DNA of 64,000 nucleotides. It comes from Channallabes apus (lineage: Eukaryota > Chordata > Actinopteri > Siluriformes > Clariidae). Shown one piece after another: positions 11,040-22,689 of the stretch (positions within the stretch are counted from its first letter, which is position 1; each line of letters starts with the position of its first letter). The DNA lies in contig CM060115.1 in NCBI GenBank assembly GCA_030522415.1, positions 9,459,579-9,523,578 of the forward strand, read 5' to 3'. The position numbers and the translations under genes were made by a program. The notes beneath the pieces are model-generated. The model saw only the letters and a program-made list of their open reading frames with translations. It had not been told where the DNA came from and made no database searches.

Positions 11040-11980
11040 CTTCCGAATTTTATTAATTATTTGCAGAAAAGTAGATGATTGTATATACACATATGCTAGC
11101 ATATTTTAAGGGTCAAATGAACCAATGATTTAATTAAAGTAGCTTACTGATGCTGATAAAACACAGCTAAGAATGTCCAACAGCCAAACAGCCAGGCTAT
11201 AAATTATATAAAGATATATCTTCAGCTTCAATGGTTCTTCGATGTCTACAGTGATGTCTTGGTGATATGCTCAAGCTGATGACCCAAAGGTGACCTGATC
11301 GCAGGGGTTAGGTCTGTGGCTTCGTGCCTGTAGGGTCAAGGATTCAATTCCTGGACCCTGAAGAAGAACAAGCATATACTGTAGTACAATATACTATATG
11401 CTTTTTTTGGCCACTTGTTGTTTGTCAAACTTTTCTCTTGCCCATGTCAATCCAGTGTTTTCTAATGAACATCAACCCAAATCACTTGATCTTTACTGCA
11501 GTCAATAAGGCCATAATGATTATACCGAAACAGTATGACAGTGGATAGCTCTTTTGTGGATAGCACTGTGGAGACTCAATAAGCGTGAATACTGTATCTT
11601 GTCTTTTGATCAGAATAGCATTTTTTGGGCAAACACTGTGGAATGTAATGAACAATGAATGTAGAAACAGTGAATGCAGAAATACTGTAAAACTCAGTGG
11701 ATTTCAACTTTTGGATATGTAGGAATTTTTTTTTAAATATCATAAGCTATTTATTCAAATTGATTGAAAATATGTGAATGCTGAAATTTTGCAACTTTTT
11801 TATTTACAATTTTCTTTCTTTCTTTTTGGTTACTCTTGGTGTTTTTTTAAGCAACTACGCTTCAAGAGCTTCATTAAGCTTTAAAATGAGTAGTTTGTCC
11901 TACTTTTGTTTTATGATACTAAATATCTGCTGCACTATTACTAAGTATTAATATTTTTTTAATCCACATTTTCTTCAGGA
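11040..11980. other. 3' flank of FFAR gene 1
   Basis: Probably contains the receptor 3' UTR. No AATAAA was seen close to the stop codon; ATTAAA occurs at about 11134. A faint tRNA-like SINE relic may lie at 11295-11360 (AGGATTCAATTCCTGG as a B-box-like word). The rest is AT-rich and unrecognised. Confidence 0.3.
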
Positions 11981-11984
11981 TGTT

Positions 11985-12248
11985 CCCTTTTGTAATTCCA
12001 CAATTATTAGCACAGGTTTTATGCCAGATGCCCCTCCTGTTGCAAACCTACCCATTTCTCCAGGCTTGGGACTGGCATAGAGATTGCCCTGAATCTTAGT
12101 GCTGGGTATTGTACTGTACATAGGCATGATGTCAAAGGGCTTGCCCAATGGCTTAACAGTGGCAACCGGGCAGTAGCAGGGCTCAAACCCAAACCTTCCT
12201 AACAGCAACCCAGAGCTTGAACTTCCTGAGCCACTACTGCCCTGCATA
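11985..12248 (-). mobile_element. tRNA-derived SINE with RTE-LINE-like body
   Basis: Read on the minus strand, the head has TAGTGGCTCAGGAAG (A-box-like) and GGTTTGGGTTTGAGCCC (B-box-like). The body then reads CCAGTCCCAAGCCTGGA and GGGGCATCTGGCATAAAACC. These last words match the start of the RTE LINE at 63.2-63.3 kb (CCAGTCCCAAGTCTGGA, GGGCATCCGACGTAAAAC). This is therefore a SINE sharing sequence with that LINE. Confidence 0.65.
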
Positions 12249-12307
12249 CATGGATGGATAAAATGTATCAAATGTTTTATGAAAAAAAGAAAGAAAATGA
12301 AGTTACA

Positions 12308-12308
<1 letters not shown>

Positions 12309-12338
<30 letters not shown>

Positions 12339-12339
12339 T

Positions 12340-12371
<32 letters not shown>
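12309..12371. repeat. Compound microsatellite (ATT)n(TAG)n
   Basis: About ten ATT units run directly into about eleven TAG units. Confidence 0.95.
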
Positions 12372-12372
<1 letters not shown>

Positions 12373-13190
12373 TAATAACAATTTAATAGCAAATTAAATT
12401 TAGTGATAGCAAAATATTATGCCTATTATTTATTATTTATATTTCTTCGAATTTTTAGAATTCCAATATGTTAAAGAATGAACATGCTACAGTATCTATT
12501 ATATTTTAAAAAAAAATTATAAAAGCAAGCTGCTAGGTATTAGGGCCATCTGTAATTGTTTTTTTTTGTTTTTTTTTTATGATGACTATAATTGTTGTTA
12601 AAAATTTGTTGAATTTAGCATTTTGGATGAGTAATGGCATTTATACAACTATGGCTAGAAGGTTTAGATTGTAAATTCCAGCACAGAGTGCCAGAGATTG
12701 TTGAGCAAGAAACTTCAAAGAGAATGGCATTGCAAATAATGAATGTATTTAAATGTATTCTGTTTGAAACTACTGCTGTAGATTAATAAAGTTTATCTAT
12801 TTATGAAGTTTGAGGTCTTTAGTAATGGCTCATGAAAATCTGGATGAATGCAGAATTGAAGAATCAAGCTTGCTGTGTCAGTAAATTTAAATTCACACAA
12901 GCTGTTACTGTAACATAATTAATAATCTCATCATGCATACATAAAAAAAATTGATACTGCACTCCATCTCCCAGACCACGGACATTCCACCGCTTCCGGG
13001 ATTTCACTGAGGCTCCTGAATATTGATGACAGCTCTCTGTCACCACACGATTAACACAGAATATCCAGCAAATTCAGTGTGTATACGGAATCATCCCTCT
13101 TTGCGCTAAAGGAACATATCAATTACCTAGTGGACTGGGCTATATGTTCAAATCTCTCTCTTACCCTGCTTCCCACAGAAAAGCCACAAA

Positions 13191-13208
13191 CCCTCTAAAT
13201 GAAGATAA

Positions 13209-13270
<62 letters not shown>

Positions 13271-13288
13271 TTATCTTCATTTAGAGGG
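13191..13288. repeat. Perfect hairpin: 23-bp arms around (TA)26
   Basis: The left arm starts CCCTCTAAATGAAG (13191-13213). Its reverse complement occupies 13266-13288, with only TA repeats between. A further copy of CATTTAGAGGGTA lies at 13334-13346. The sequence could extrude as a cruciform, or be the ends of a tiny MITE invaded by TA expansion. Confidence 0.85.
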
Positions 13289-13351
13289 TAACATACATAT
13301 ATTTATACATAAATTTCATAAATATTATATATACATTTAGAGGGTATACAT

Positions 13352-13359
<8 letters not shown>

Positions 13360-13424
<65 letters not shown>

Positions 13425-13442
13425 TGTATATATATATATATA
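13360..13442. repeat. (TA)n microsatellite
   Basis: TA dinucleotide tract with one ACTGTA interruption. Confidence 0.95.
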
Positions 13443-15176
13443 TATTTTTTTTTTTTACCTTCATGCTATGTATAAAAAACTATAGTCTGCAGAATTTAAG
13501 AAATCAATTAACTGCAACAAAACTTTGAAACTCCAAAATTCTGAAATAAAAACCCCACCTGGCTGAAGGTTACTTTCAAATAAAATACTCAATATTTGTT
13601 TGTCCTCCTCGTATTTATGAAATAAAAAAACAAAATTTTTATTCCACCTGCAGCAAACACAAAAAATGCTGTCTGCTTCTGTGTGTATGTGTATTTTAAA
13701 ATCATGAATATTATATACATGTAGGCTAGTATCTGTAAAATAATGTAAAAAATCTTAGTTCATCTTTAATCAATTATTATTATTATTATTATTATTATGA
13801 TCGATAATACGGAGGAAGGGACGTCATAACTTCACCGACATTCACTGCAAACGGAGCAGGGACTAGGGAGCACCCTGTGAAGTACAATTCGGAATGGAAT
13901 GCATCTCGGGGCTTGAAAACTTTAATAAATTGCGTACCAGCGGGTGTCGCTGATCGGCGGTTGTGTTGCATACTGTATGTTGAGCGACAAAAATTTTTAC
14001 ATTTTTTTATGTTAGAGGATCAACATAATCTTCAAATTTAGAACTTATATTTGAAATGAAAACTAACCGACCCCTGCCCTACAGTATGTGATGAGGTCAA
14101 ACGTTCTGTATACTGAGACACCATGAGTTGATATATATAGACAATTAAACTGAAACGCCTTGTGGATGCGGTCATGTTATTTCACTAGTTTTGACACGCG
14201 TCAAAATGATCAAAGCTTTGGTTTGATCATTTACTCACAAGAACGGAAGTCCGATGATTTCTTTGTCTTGGTATTTTATTTTCAGCATCAAAGATTCAAC
14301 ACTTCATACAGTCGTCTTGAGTAAATCCACTTTGGTTACAACACCTGTTGCTGTATCAAATGGTTCAATGTTCAATGGTTTACCTTATAACAACTTATTT
14401 GTTATATCTATCTGATTGCGTTTAGCTCACGGTCAAAAGCTTCTGTTTTCGTAGCCTTCCGCATCTAAACTGAATTTTCTATCATACGATAGTCATACAA
14501 ATACATGTAATAGTGGAATGACATCACAGACCAACTTACGATTGTTAAAATGGATGCTTAACTAACAAGTTCAAAGCTTATGGCTTATGTAATAAACTTA
14601 ATGCTTAATGCTTAACTAATGAACAGGGCCCGGTTTCTCGATAACGCACACTATTCGCGCGCTAAGAAGACTCTTAAGATATATCTTACGTTAAGTGATA
14701 ACTTTTCTAAGTGTATTTCTCGAACTGTCTCTTAGGAGTCTTCTTAAGTTGCTGCCTCTTACGTCCGACGTTACGCGGCGCTGTCTACAGTGAAGGTCCT
14801 GAATTAGCGGACATCGGTTGCTCTGGAATCGATTTTTGACTCCTTTTGCATGACAGTGTTAAGAAAGACGGCACTTTCTATGCAAATTAAACATTGCACT
14901 AAATTCTTTTAATAACAATTTATTTCGACATGTGTTAACTTAACAATAACATGTCATAATAGACAAATATATAAATTAATATTAATTAATATAATAATAT
15001 AATATATAATATTTTCATGTAACATGTGGCTGTGAAACGAACGGGGTTTTACAATCATAGTTGATGGACAAACAGCTGATACACTCTTCACCAGCTTCAG
15101 AAACAATGTGAAGTGTCAGTTGTTGGGGTTGTATAGCGCACTTATGGAATGAATACGATGAGATGACAGAGTGGAG

Positions 15177-15668
15177 GTTTAATACCCCTATCTCACCTAC
15201 GCGGGGCCGTAAGTGCGGTTCATTATGATTCGACGCGAGTTTTGGTGCTGTTATTACGTTTCCATTTTACCACGCAAAAAAAATAAACATGCGGAAGCTC
15301 GCGGACCTGGCAGATCTTCGCGGACCGTCGGGCGCCGGTCACTCGAGGCAAATCACGATGCCTAATACCCCTCTCTCACCTGTGTGGCCTGACTCATCTC
15401 CGTGAGCTGCCGCGATTGCCCACGACGTTCCTTTAACGTTCCGCGACGTTCTGCAAAGTCTGCAAGCTTCCGCGAGGACCAGCAAAAAACTAAACGTTGA
15501 ATTTTTCACGTGGAAACATGGAAACGTAATCACAGCGCAAAACTCGGGGTGAATCATGATCAAGCCTACGGCCACAGCGCGAGACCGTGCAGGTGAGATA
15601 GGGGTATAACACACCGCATCTCACAGCGAGCCAAACCGCATGAGTGAATACTGTAGGGGTATTAAACA
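15177..15668. mobile_element. Small inverted-repeat element (TTTAATACCCCTA ends)
   Basis: GTTTAATACCCCTA occurs at about 15177 and in inverse as TAGGGGTATTAAAC at about 15655. A second inverted pair, CCCCTATCTCACCT with AGGTGAGATAGGGG, and an internal AATACCCCTCTCTCACCT at 15364 make a layered palindromic MITE. The interior is CpG-richer than its surroundings. The family is not recognised. Confidence 0.5.
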
Positions 15669-17126
15669 TTACAATCACCCAGAAACATGAATGGATGCGG
15701 GGTTTGAAACTCCCAAGGTTATTTTCTCATTTAACTAAACAAAAATTTCAAAAATAATAAAAAAAATAAAACGTGTCAAAAGAAAAACCCACAAAGTCAT
15801 GGATAATGGCTAATGATCAATGAAACATATTTTAAACAAAAAGCAGCGAGCAGCTGGACATCGGGACGGGGAGTGTACAGTAAGTACGACGCGTTGGTCT
15901 GGCACGCGCAGGTCTGAGCAGCTCAAGAAGCTCCATAATCTGTTGCCTTGGAAGGCAAAACTATTATTTATATATTTTTTTTAATAATGACCACGGGGAA
16001 AATATGAAAAGGGCTGAAGTTTTGTCTAAAGGAAAAATGTACATGACCCACACGGCTCCACGGACCGCACCGTCTTCAGTTTAACACAACACCACGCTCG
16101 CTGCCTAATTGTTCGCCACCTGTTTAGTATTAATAGTGATTGGCAATTTTAATGCGTTAGTCACATTATGAAATAGGCTAATTAAAAGTCACTCTATTAG
16201 TTCTGATATCAAATAAAATAAAATTCTTAAACAGGTCTACAGTATATTCCATCATTAATACGACTTTGATAACGTGCCATAGTGTGTTATGGAACGATAT
16301 CGCGGCCAATATTCAAATGCAATTGCAAATTGCATTTGCAATTGCGTTTCCCATATGTGGACGCACAAAGTGTGCCATAATTCAAATGCAATTGCAAACT
16401 TAGCATTACCGTTTGCTGATTCGCCTTTGCGAGCGCACACTGACTGCCAAATTTCAAATGAAAAAGAAAAGTCCATTTGCATTTGTATTTCCCAGGTCTT
16501 ACACGGCATGAACCTGTCATATTTAAATAGCAAAATCAATTACCACGTTTGCTTTTACACTTTCTCTGCGCCGCGCGTCAAGCCGGCCAAAATTCAAACA
16601 CAATCGCTAATCCATTTGCAATTGCATTTCCAACACGTTACACAGAAACCTGTCAATCAGCGTCAGGGGCGGGTCTATACTGTGGGGCGGGATTGTATGG
16701 GGAGTGACGTCACTCGCACTCGCCGACCAAGAGGGGGATATTTGAGCACTGGAGGTGAACCGAGATTATCTCATTTGTTTATCAAGAAATAAACACACAA
16801 AAATTACAAATCGCATATTTTCTTGCTGCGGAGTGGACAGAGAAGGTTTTACAAATAAAAATATTTTTAGATCTTCTCCTGTTACAGCCTGCTGGAGCTA
16901 AATCTTTCAGAAACGCTGCGTTATGTCTGTGTTATGCGCTAAAAGCCTCCCTGCCACGGATTGCCCCCCCCAACATAACCTCTATCAAATATTATATTAC
17001 AACATAAATTAATAGGTTTATGATTTACAAATTGCACCAAACGAATTTGATTATAAAATAATCTATATAAAAAAAACACATGTAGTATAGGGGGAAATTA
17101 TATTAATTATATATTATTTTCACATA

Positions 17127-18614
17127 CAACCCCTGGCAAAAATTCTGGAATCACCCCTCTCAGAAGATGTTCATTCAAATGTTTAATTGTGTAGAAAAAA
17201 AAAACAAGCACATACATGCCACAAAACTATTTTCACTCAACAATCCAAACTCCTGGCTGTATAAAACACTTTAAAAAAAAAACAAAGAAAGATAACTATA
17301 GTCAACGACAACTGTTTTGACAACTCAAACAGAGGAAAAAAATATGGAATCACCAAATAAAAACACTACTTGTACTTTGTTGCACCACCTCTGGCTTTTA
17401 TAACAGCTTGAATTCTTTGAGGCCTGGATTTAACTAATGTCCAACAGTATACTTCATCAGTCTGTCTCCAGCTTTGTCTTATTGCAGTTGCCAGATCAGC
17501 TTTGCAGGTTGGAGCCTTGTCCTGGACCAGTTTCTTTCATTTCCACCACAGATTTTCAATTGGATTAAGGTCCGGACTATTTGCAGGCCATGCCATTGAC
17601 ATTATATGTATTTCCTGTAGGAATGTTTTCACAGATTTTGCCCTATGGCGCGATGCATTATCATCCTGAAAAATGATGCTACCATCACCAAACATCCTTT
17701 CAATTGATGGAATAAGAAAAGTGTCCAAAATCTCAACATAAACTTGTGCATTTATAGAAGATGTAATGACTGTCATGTCTCCCGTACCTTTACCTGACAT
17801 ACAACCGCATATCAATAATGATTGTGGAAATTTGCATGTTTTCTTCAGGCAGTTGTCTTTATAAATTTCATTGGAACGGCACCAAACAAAAGTTCCAGCA
17901 TCATCACCCTGCCCAATGCAGATTCGTGATTCATCACTGAATCTATCTCTCATCCAGTCATCCGCAGTCCAAGATTGTCTTTCTTTAGCCCACTGAACCC
18001 TTGTTTTTTTCTGTTTAGATGTTAATGATGGTTTTCTTTTGTCTTTTCTGTATGTAAATCCCATTTCTTTTAGGCGATTTCTTACTGTCCGGTCACAGAC
18101 ATTGACTCCACTTTCTGCCCATTTGTTCCTCATTTGTTTTGTTGTGCATTTTCTGTTTTCAAGTCATATTGCTTGAAGTTTTCTGTCTTGGCGCTTTGAT
18201 GTCTTTCTTGGTCTACCAGTACGCTTCTTCAAGAAGTTTGATAATTCTCTCCTTTGTTTCAACTGACATCTCTCGTGTTGGAGCTATGAGTTATGTCAAT
18301 CATCTTGGTTCAACACATCCCTAATGTGTGCAAGCACTCTTTTTTAACTGTAGACTAATTAGCAGTTGTAGAAATGCAAAGTGCATGGTGATTCCATATT
18401 TTTTTTCCTCTGTTTGAGTTGTCAAAACAGTTGTCATTGACTATAGTTATCTTTCTTTGTTTTTTTTTTTAAAGTGTTTTATACAGCCAGAAGTTTGGAT
18501 TGTTGAGTGAAAATAGTTTTGTGGCATGTATGTGCTTGTTTTTTTTCTACACAATTAAACATTTGAATGAACATCTTCAGAGAGGGGTGATTCCAGAATT
18601 TTTGCCAGGGGTTG
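17127..18614 (-). mobile_element. Tc1-like transposon, about 1.49 kb, with about 220-bp terminal inverted repeats
   Basis: The ends are CAACCCCTGGCAAAAATTCT and its inverse, flanked by TA on both sides (17125-17126 and 18615-18616), the Tc1/mariner target duplication. The terminal inverted repeats extend about 220 bp with few differences. The transposase is on the minus strand and is broken (listed separately). It sits in the loop of the foldback element and is the innermost insertion. Confidence 0.93.
17366..18269 (-). pseudogene. Tc1-like transposase, broken
   Basis: The longest open part (17537-18133) carries RTVRNRLKEMGFTYRK (end of the DNA-binding domain), DESRI (first catalytic Asp), FQDDNASRH (second Asp) and SPDLNPIENLWW (catalytic Glu). 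The second Asp and the Glu are separated by 34 residues, i.e. DD34E. The frame continues past a TGA at 17537-17539 to a natural-looking end near 17366. Upstream, a start codon at 18269 leads into an HTH region that is interrupted by a frameshift and a TGA near 18170. The copy could not make a full transposase. Confidence 0.85.
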
Positions 18615-19669
18615 TACATGTATATTTTTATATTTCTTATTTATAATAAAAATCGCTTCGTGATAATACTCATATATTATATTTGATAATAATAAAATGA
18701 ATATTTGATTGTGATGTCCTCATATATTTGACAGAGATTTTGTGGGGGTGCAATCAGTGGCAGGGAGGCATTTTAGCGCATAACACCGGTACGCAGCGTT
18801 TCTGAAAGATTTAGCTCCAGCAGGCTGTAACAGGAGAAGATCTAAAAATATTTTTATTTGTAAAAACTTCTCTGTCCACTCCGGAGCAAGAAAATATGCG
18901 ATTTGTCATTTTTGTGTGTTTATTTCTTGATAAACAAATGAGATAATCTCGGTTCACCTCCAGTGCTCAAATATCCCCCTCTTGGTCGGCGAGTGCGAGT
19001 GACGTCACTCCCCATACAATCCCGCCCCACAGTATAGACCCGCCCCTGACGCTGATTGACAGGTTTCTGTGTAACGTGTTGGAAATGCAATTGCAAATGG
19101 ATTAGCGATTGCGTTTGAATTTTGGCCGGCTTGACGCGCGGCGCAGAGAAAGTGAAAAAGCAAACGTAGTGATTGATTTTGCTATTTAAATATGACAGGT
19201 TCATGCCGTGTAAGACCTGGGAAATACAAATGCAAATGGACTTTTCTTTTTCATTTGAAATTTGGCAGTCAGTGTGCGCTCGCAAAGGCGAATCAGCAAA
19301 CGGTAATGCTAAGTTTGCAATTGCATTTGAATTATGGCAAACTTTGTGCGTCCACATATGGGAAACGCAATTGCAAATGCAATTTGCAATTGCATTTGAA
19401 TATTGTCCGCGATATCGCTCCATAGTGTGTTTGCATAGACCGCTGGTTTATAAAGACTGCTGCTCAGTGGCGGCGACTAGCGTCTTGAGCTGAAACTACG
19501 CTAAGTATGAGTTAAGGTTGGTCCAGACCAACCTTACGAACGTGTGACTTAGCTAAGAGATACTTAGCGTAAGAACGTTTCGGGAAATGCGCCATAAAGT
19601 TAAGAGAGAGGTTAAGGTACAACTTAAGAACTACTTAGCGATAAGAAGCTTTCGAGAAACCGGGCCCAG

Positions 19670-20215
19670 GTCACTACGTGATGCTGGTGGAGGAAAATGT
19701 TTCTTGATTCGCTCCTCCAAAACACCCCAAAGTGACACAATAATATTTAGACCTGGTGACTGTTCAGGCCATGGGAGACTTCAATTTCATGTTCTTCAAA
19801 CCACTCTGTCACCAGTCTTGCTGTGTGTATTGGTGCATTTTCATCCTGATACACAGCACCACCTTCACGATACATTGTGTAAACCATTGGGTGCACATGG
19901 TCCTCCAGAATGATTCGGGAGTCCTTGGCAGTGACCCGCCCATCTAGCACAAGCGTTGGGCCTAGGGAATGCCATGATATTTCAGGCCAAACCATCATGG
20001 TTCCACCCCCATGCTTCACTCCAGGCATGCAACAGTCTGGGTGTTACGCTTCTACGGGGCATCTCCACACCGTAACTCTCCCGGATGTGGGAAAGACACT
20101 GAAGGTAGACTCATCAGAGAACAATACATGTTTCACATTGTGAACAGCCCAAGTTTTTCGCTGCTGGCACCATTGAAACCGACGTTTGGCATTGGCACAA
20201 ATTGGTTAAATTTAG
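19670..20215 (-). pseudogene. Tc1-like transposase fragment
   Basis: Minus-strand reading contains CMPGVKHGGGTMMVW, then GRVTAKDSRIILEDHV, YQDENAPIHTA (catalytic Asp region) and TEWFEEHEIEVSH. To the right it continues as a stretch resembling KTWAVHNVKHVLFSDESTF. Neither terminal repeat is visible. The left edge coincides with the outer end of the Harbinger-like structure. Stops and frameshifts are present. Confidence 0.8.
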
Positions 20216-20415
20216 CCATGAAACTTAGAATTCATTTAAAATATAAAGAAATGTGTATATATGTACAATAATATACAAAAATATTTCCATGCTTCTTCAG
20301 ACATTACCATGGACGTCCCTAGGACTTCATCGAGTACTATGTTAGGGACGACAGTGAGTACTTTGGCAGTACTATGCTGAATACCATGGTACTGGGTACC
20401 ACAGTGGTTACCAAA

Positions 20416-20526
20416 GTTCAGCAGGTATCTAAAATGTTTTTACATACTGTATATTATTGGATATGTTTGTACATACTGCTGGTATGGTATAGCACAGGCA
20501 GTACCATATTAGATACCTGCTGAACG
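20416..20526. repeat. Short inverted repeat, unclassified
   Basis: GTTCAGCAGGTATCTAA at about 20416 is inverted as TTAGATACCTGCTGAAC at about 20509. The flanks are rich in GTACCATGGTAC-like words, which continue after the L2 insertion (21365-21720), as if one element had been split. The family is not recognised. Confidence 0.5.
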
Positions 20527-20544
20527 TTGGTAGCCTAGTACCAT

Positions 20545-21365
20545 AGCAAACTCTGGACTTCTGGTAGTTCACAGAATTTCTAAATCTACAAAAGGGGGTA
20601 GGGCATTTTCATATTTAGCTCCAAAGCTTTGGAATAGCCTTCCAGACAGTGTTCGGGGAGCAGACATGGTTTCCCAGTTCAAAAGTAGACTCAAGATGCA
20701 TCTTTTTAATCTGGCATTCACGTAACTCATCCCATAACCTCATACTCCAGTACATCTATCCTGAATGGCAACTACACTAATTCTCTCCATCTGTTCTGAA
20801 TTTTTCTACCCATCGGGAGATTGTCCCATCTTCAGTAGACAAAGGCCGACCCTGCAAGGTTTCTGAGGCATCCAGAGAAGGACCAGCTCCATCTGGATTC
20901 TGCTTTTTGATGGTTGGAGCTACACATGCTGCTCCTGTGCTTCCAGTGATCCAGACCCCATCTGCCCTCTGCACTCTAACCCTACTGACTCGTCCCTATG
21001 CTGAAGTGGAACTTCTGTCATATTGAACTTTCACCTGCACAAAACATGATGTCATATCATTTCTATCTGTTATCACCCAAATGAGGATGGGTTCCCTGTT
21101 GAGTCTGTTTCCTCTCAAGGTTTCTTCCTAATGCCATCTGCATCATGTTTTTCCTTGCCACTGTCACCGTCACCATTGGCTTGCTCATCAGAGACATTTC
21201 ATTCATCATTCATTCATCTCATTATTATCTAGACACATTTTTCTCACACATACACACTTTCAAATATTTTCTTTTTCTAAAAAAATTTCTTTCATTTTTG
21301 TGAAGCTCCTTTGAGACAATGACCATTGTTAAAAGCGCTATATAAATAAAATTGAATTTAATTGA
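20545..21365 (+). mobile_element. 5'-truncated L2-type LINE (end of ORF2 plus 3' UTR)
   Basis: At about 20600-20725 the plus strand reads RAFSYLAPKLWNSLPDSVRG, then a segment around SQFKSRLKMHLF ending in a stop. This is the carboxyl end typical of L2-clade ORF2 proteins. The 3' UTR ends in AAAAGCGCTATATAAATAAA and a GAATTTAATTG tail. The same UTR recurs at 7.3-7.7 kb and 55.9-56.4 kb. Confidence 0.8.
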
Positions 21366-22434
21366 AATAGTACCCAAAAAGTATAGTACCATGGGATTCA
21401 ACAATTCATTGTATAATAACCTTTAGGGGTACAATAATAGATAAAATGGCAATTTTGAGCATACTACTGTATATAAATCTATATTTCCTTTATTGTACAT
21501 AAACATGTATTACATATTTTTGACATCATCCTGGAAAGCGTTTCATAGTAAAAATACTACAGTATACTTGTATGATCGAACCATGGACTGAACCATGCTA
21601 TATTACATGTACCATTGTACCAAATTATGTACTGTACCTTGGTAGAACCAAACAATAGAACTGTCAAAATAATAGGTACCCACTGTATACCATGGTGAAA
21701 TTTCTTAAGCATGGTGTATCCTGCTTGCATTTTTTTTTTTATCGGCTTATATGAAAATTTTGAGATAACTGACAAAAATTATAGCTGGTGATGAGGCTGG
21801 CTAGTATGAGCATGGAGTGTCCTGCATACATAAAAAAAATCTAATATCAATACTGAAAGTTAGCCAACTCTACCTACCTAGGTACTGTTGCAATGCTCAA
21901 TACTGTAGTGCGAGGAAGAAAACTGACCATAAAGCTGCATACAAATAGTAGTTAGTATTCATTTCAGTGTTTCAGTTTCTCATTTTGAGATGAACCATGA
22001 TCTTCTCATCCCAAATCTCTAACCTTAAAATCTTCCAAGTTCTATTTTCAAACTTTTTACAAACACATCAAAGAGCCTTAATGCACTTTTTCCACAAAAT
22101 AATTAGAATTCAGAATATATCTGAATGTTTGAAATACAGAAACATTTTATTTGCTTGTGGTCACAGCTGGAGTCACACAATCAAATATTTTTTATCGCCC
22201 ACTGCCAACATGTTAATGTAAGAAATTACACTTTTGTTTCCATTCCAAAATGCGCTGATTGGTTTTTAAATTTTTTTTAAATTTTGTTTCAGATTTATAT
22301 TCTTTACTTTGTTTAAAGATAAATAAATAAAATAACAATTATACATACAAAAATGATCTGCATTTTGGCTGTAGAATAAATTGTAACTAACTTTTAGAAA
22401 ATATATTATTTTTATTTTCAGGTACAAGGTGGTG

Positions 22435-22680
22435 TACACCCTGGACAGGGTGCCAATCCATTACAGGGCACACAAGCACACACGACACTCATTCACACAC
22501 TGTGGTCAATTTGGGAACACCAGTTAGCCTAATCTCCCTGTCTTTGGACTTTGAGAGGAAACTGGAGTACCCTGAGCAAACTCCAGACACACAGACTCAA
22601 GGTGGGAATCAATCCCTTGACTCTGGAGGTGCGAGGTAACAGTGCCAACCATATGCCACCGTGCCGCCAACACATGCTGC
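22435..22680 (-). mobile_element. tRNA-derived SINE (family A)
   Basis: Minus strand: GGCACGGTGGCATATGGTT (A-box-like), TCAAGGGATTGATTCCC (B-box-like), then the body words found in the copies at 25.87, 33.75, 36.35, 47.2 and 57.65 kb. These include GGATTGGCACCCTGTCCAGG in the form CACCCTGTCCAGGGTGTAC. Confidence 0.75.
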
Positions 22681-22689
22681 TCAATAATT

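Larger units (their letters stand above)
16287..19425. mobile_element. Foldback element with about 700-bp near-identical inverted arms
   Basis: The left arm (about 16287-16992) is inverted at about 18725-19425. A 167-codon open stretch is conserved in both arms with only about three residue changes, showing very high identity. Each arm contains three copies of an ATTCAAATGCAATTGC-type palindromic word. Each also has two GC boxes (GGGGCGGG), a CRE (TGACGTCA) and an ATATTTGAGCAC block, all oriented inward. The loop, without the Tc1 insertion at 17127-18614, is about 240 bp and has no coding sequence. The open stretches look incidental rather than coding. Confidence 0.75.
14626..19667. mobile_element. 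PIF/Harbinger-like element ends enclosing nested insertions
   Basis: GGGCCCGGTTTCTCG at 14626-14640 is inverted exactly at 19653-19667. Just inside, the word CGCTAAG followed by CTTAAG occurs at both ends in inverted orientation, and many CTTAAG/CTTAGC subterminal motifs follow. This arrangement is typical of PIF/Harbinger-type elements. No transposase was found between the ends. A clear 3-bp target duplication was not identified. The interior holds a MITE (15177-15668), a foldback element (16287-19425) and a Tc1 copy (17127-18614). Confidence 0.55.

Noticed and set aside
12309..12371. Possible CRISPR-like or satellite array
   Set aside because: Only trinucleotide microsatellites; no spaced direct repeats of CRISPR type anywhere in the window, as expected for a eukaryote.
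16289..16792. 167-codon open frame in the left foldback arm, repeated at 18920-19423 on the minus strand
   Set aside because: The frames exist because the arms are near-identical inverted copies. The sequence is built of palindromic ATTCAAATGCAATTGC words and promoter motifs, other frames are also open, and no protein family is recognisable.
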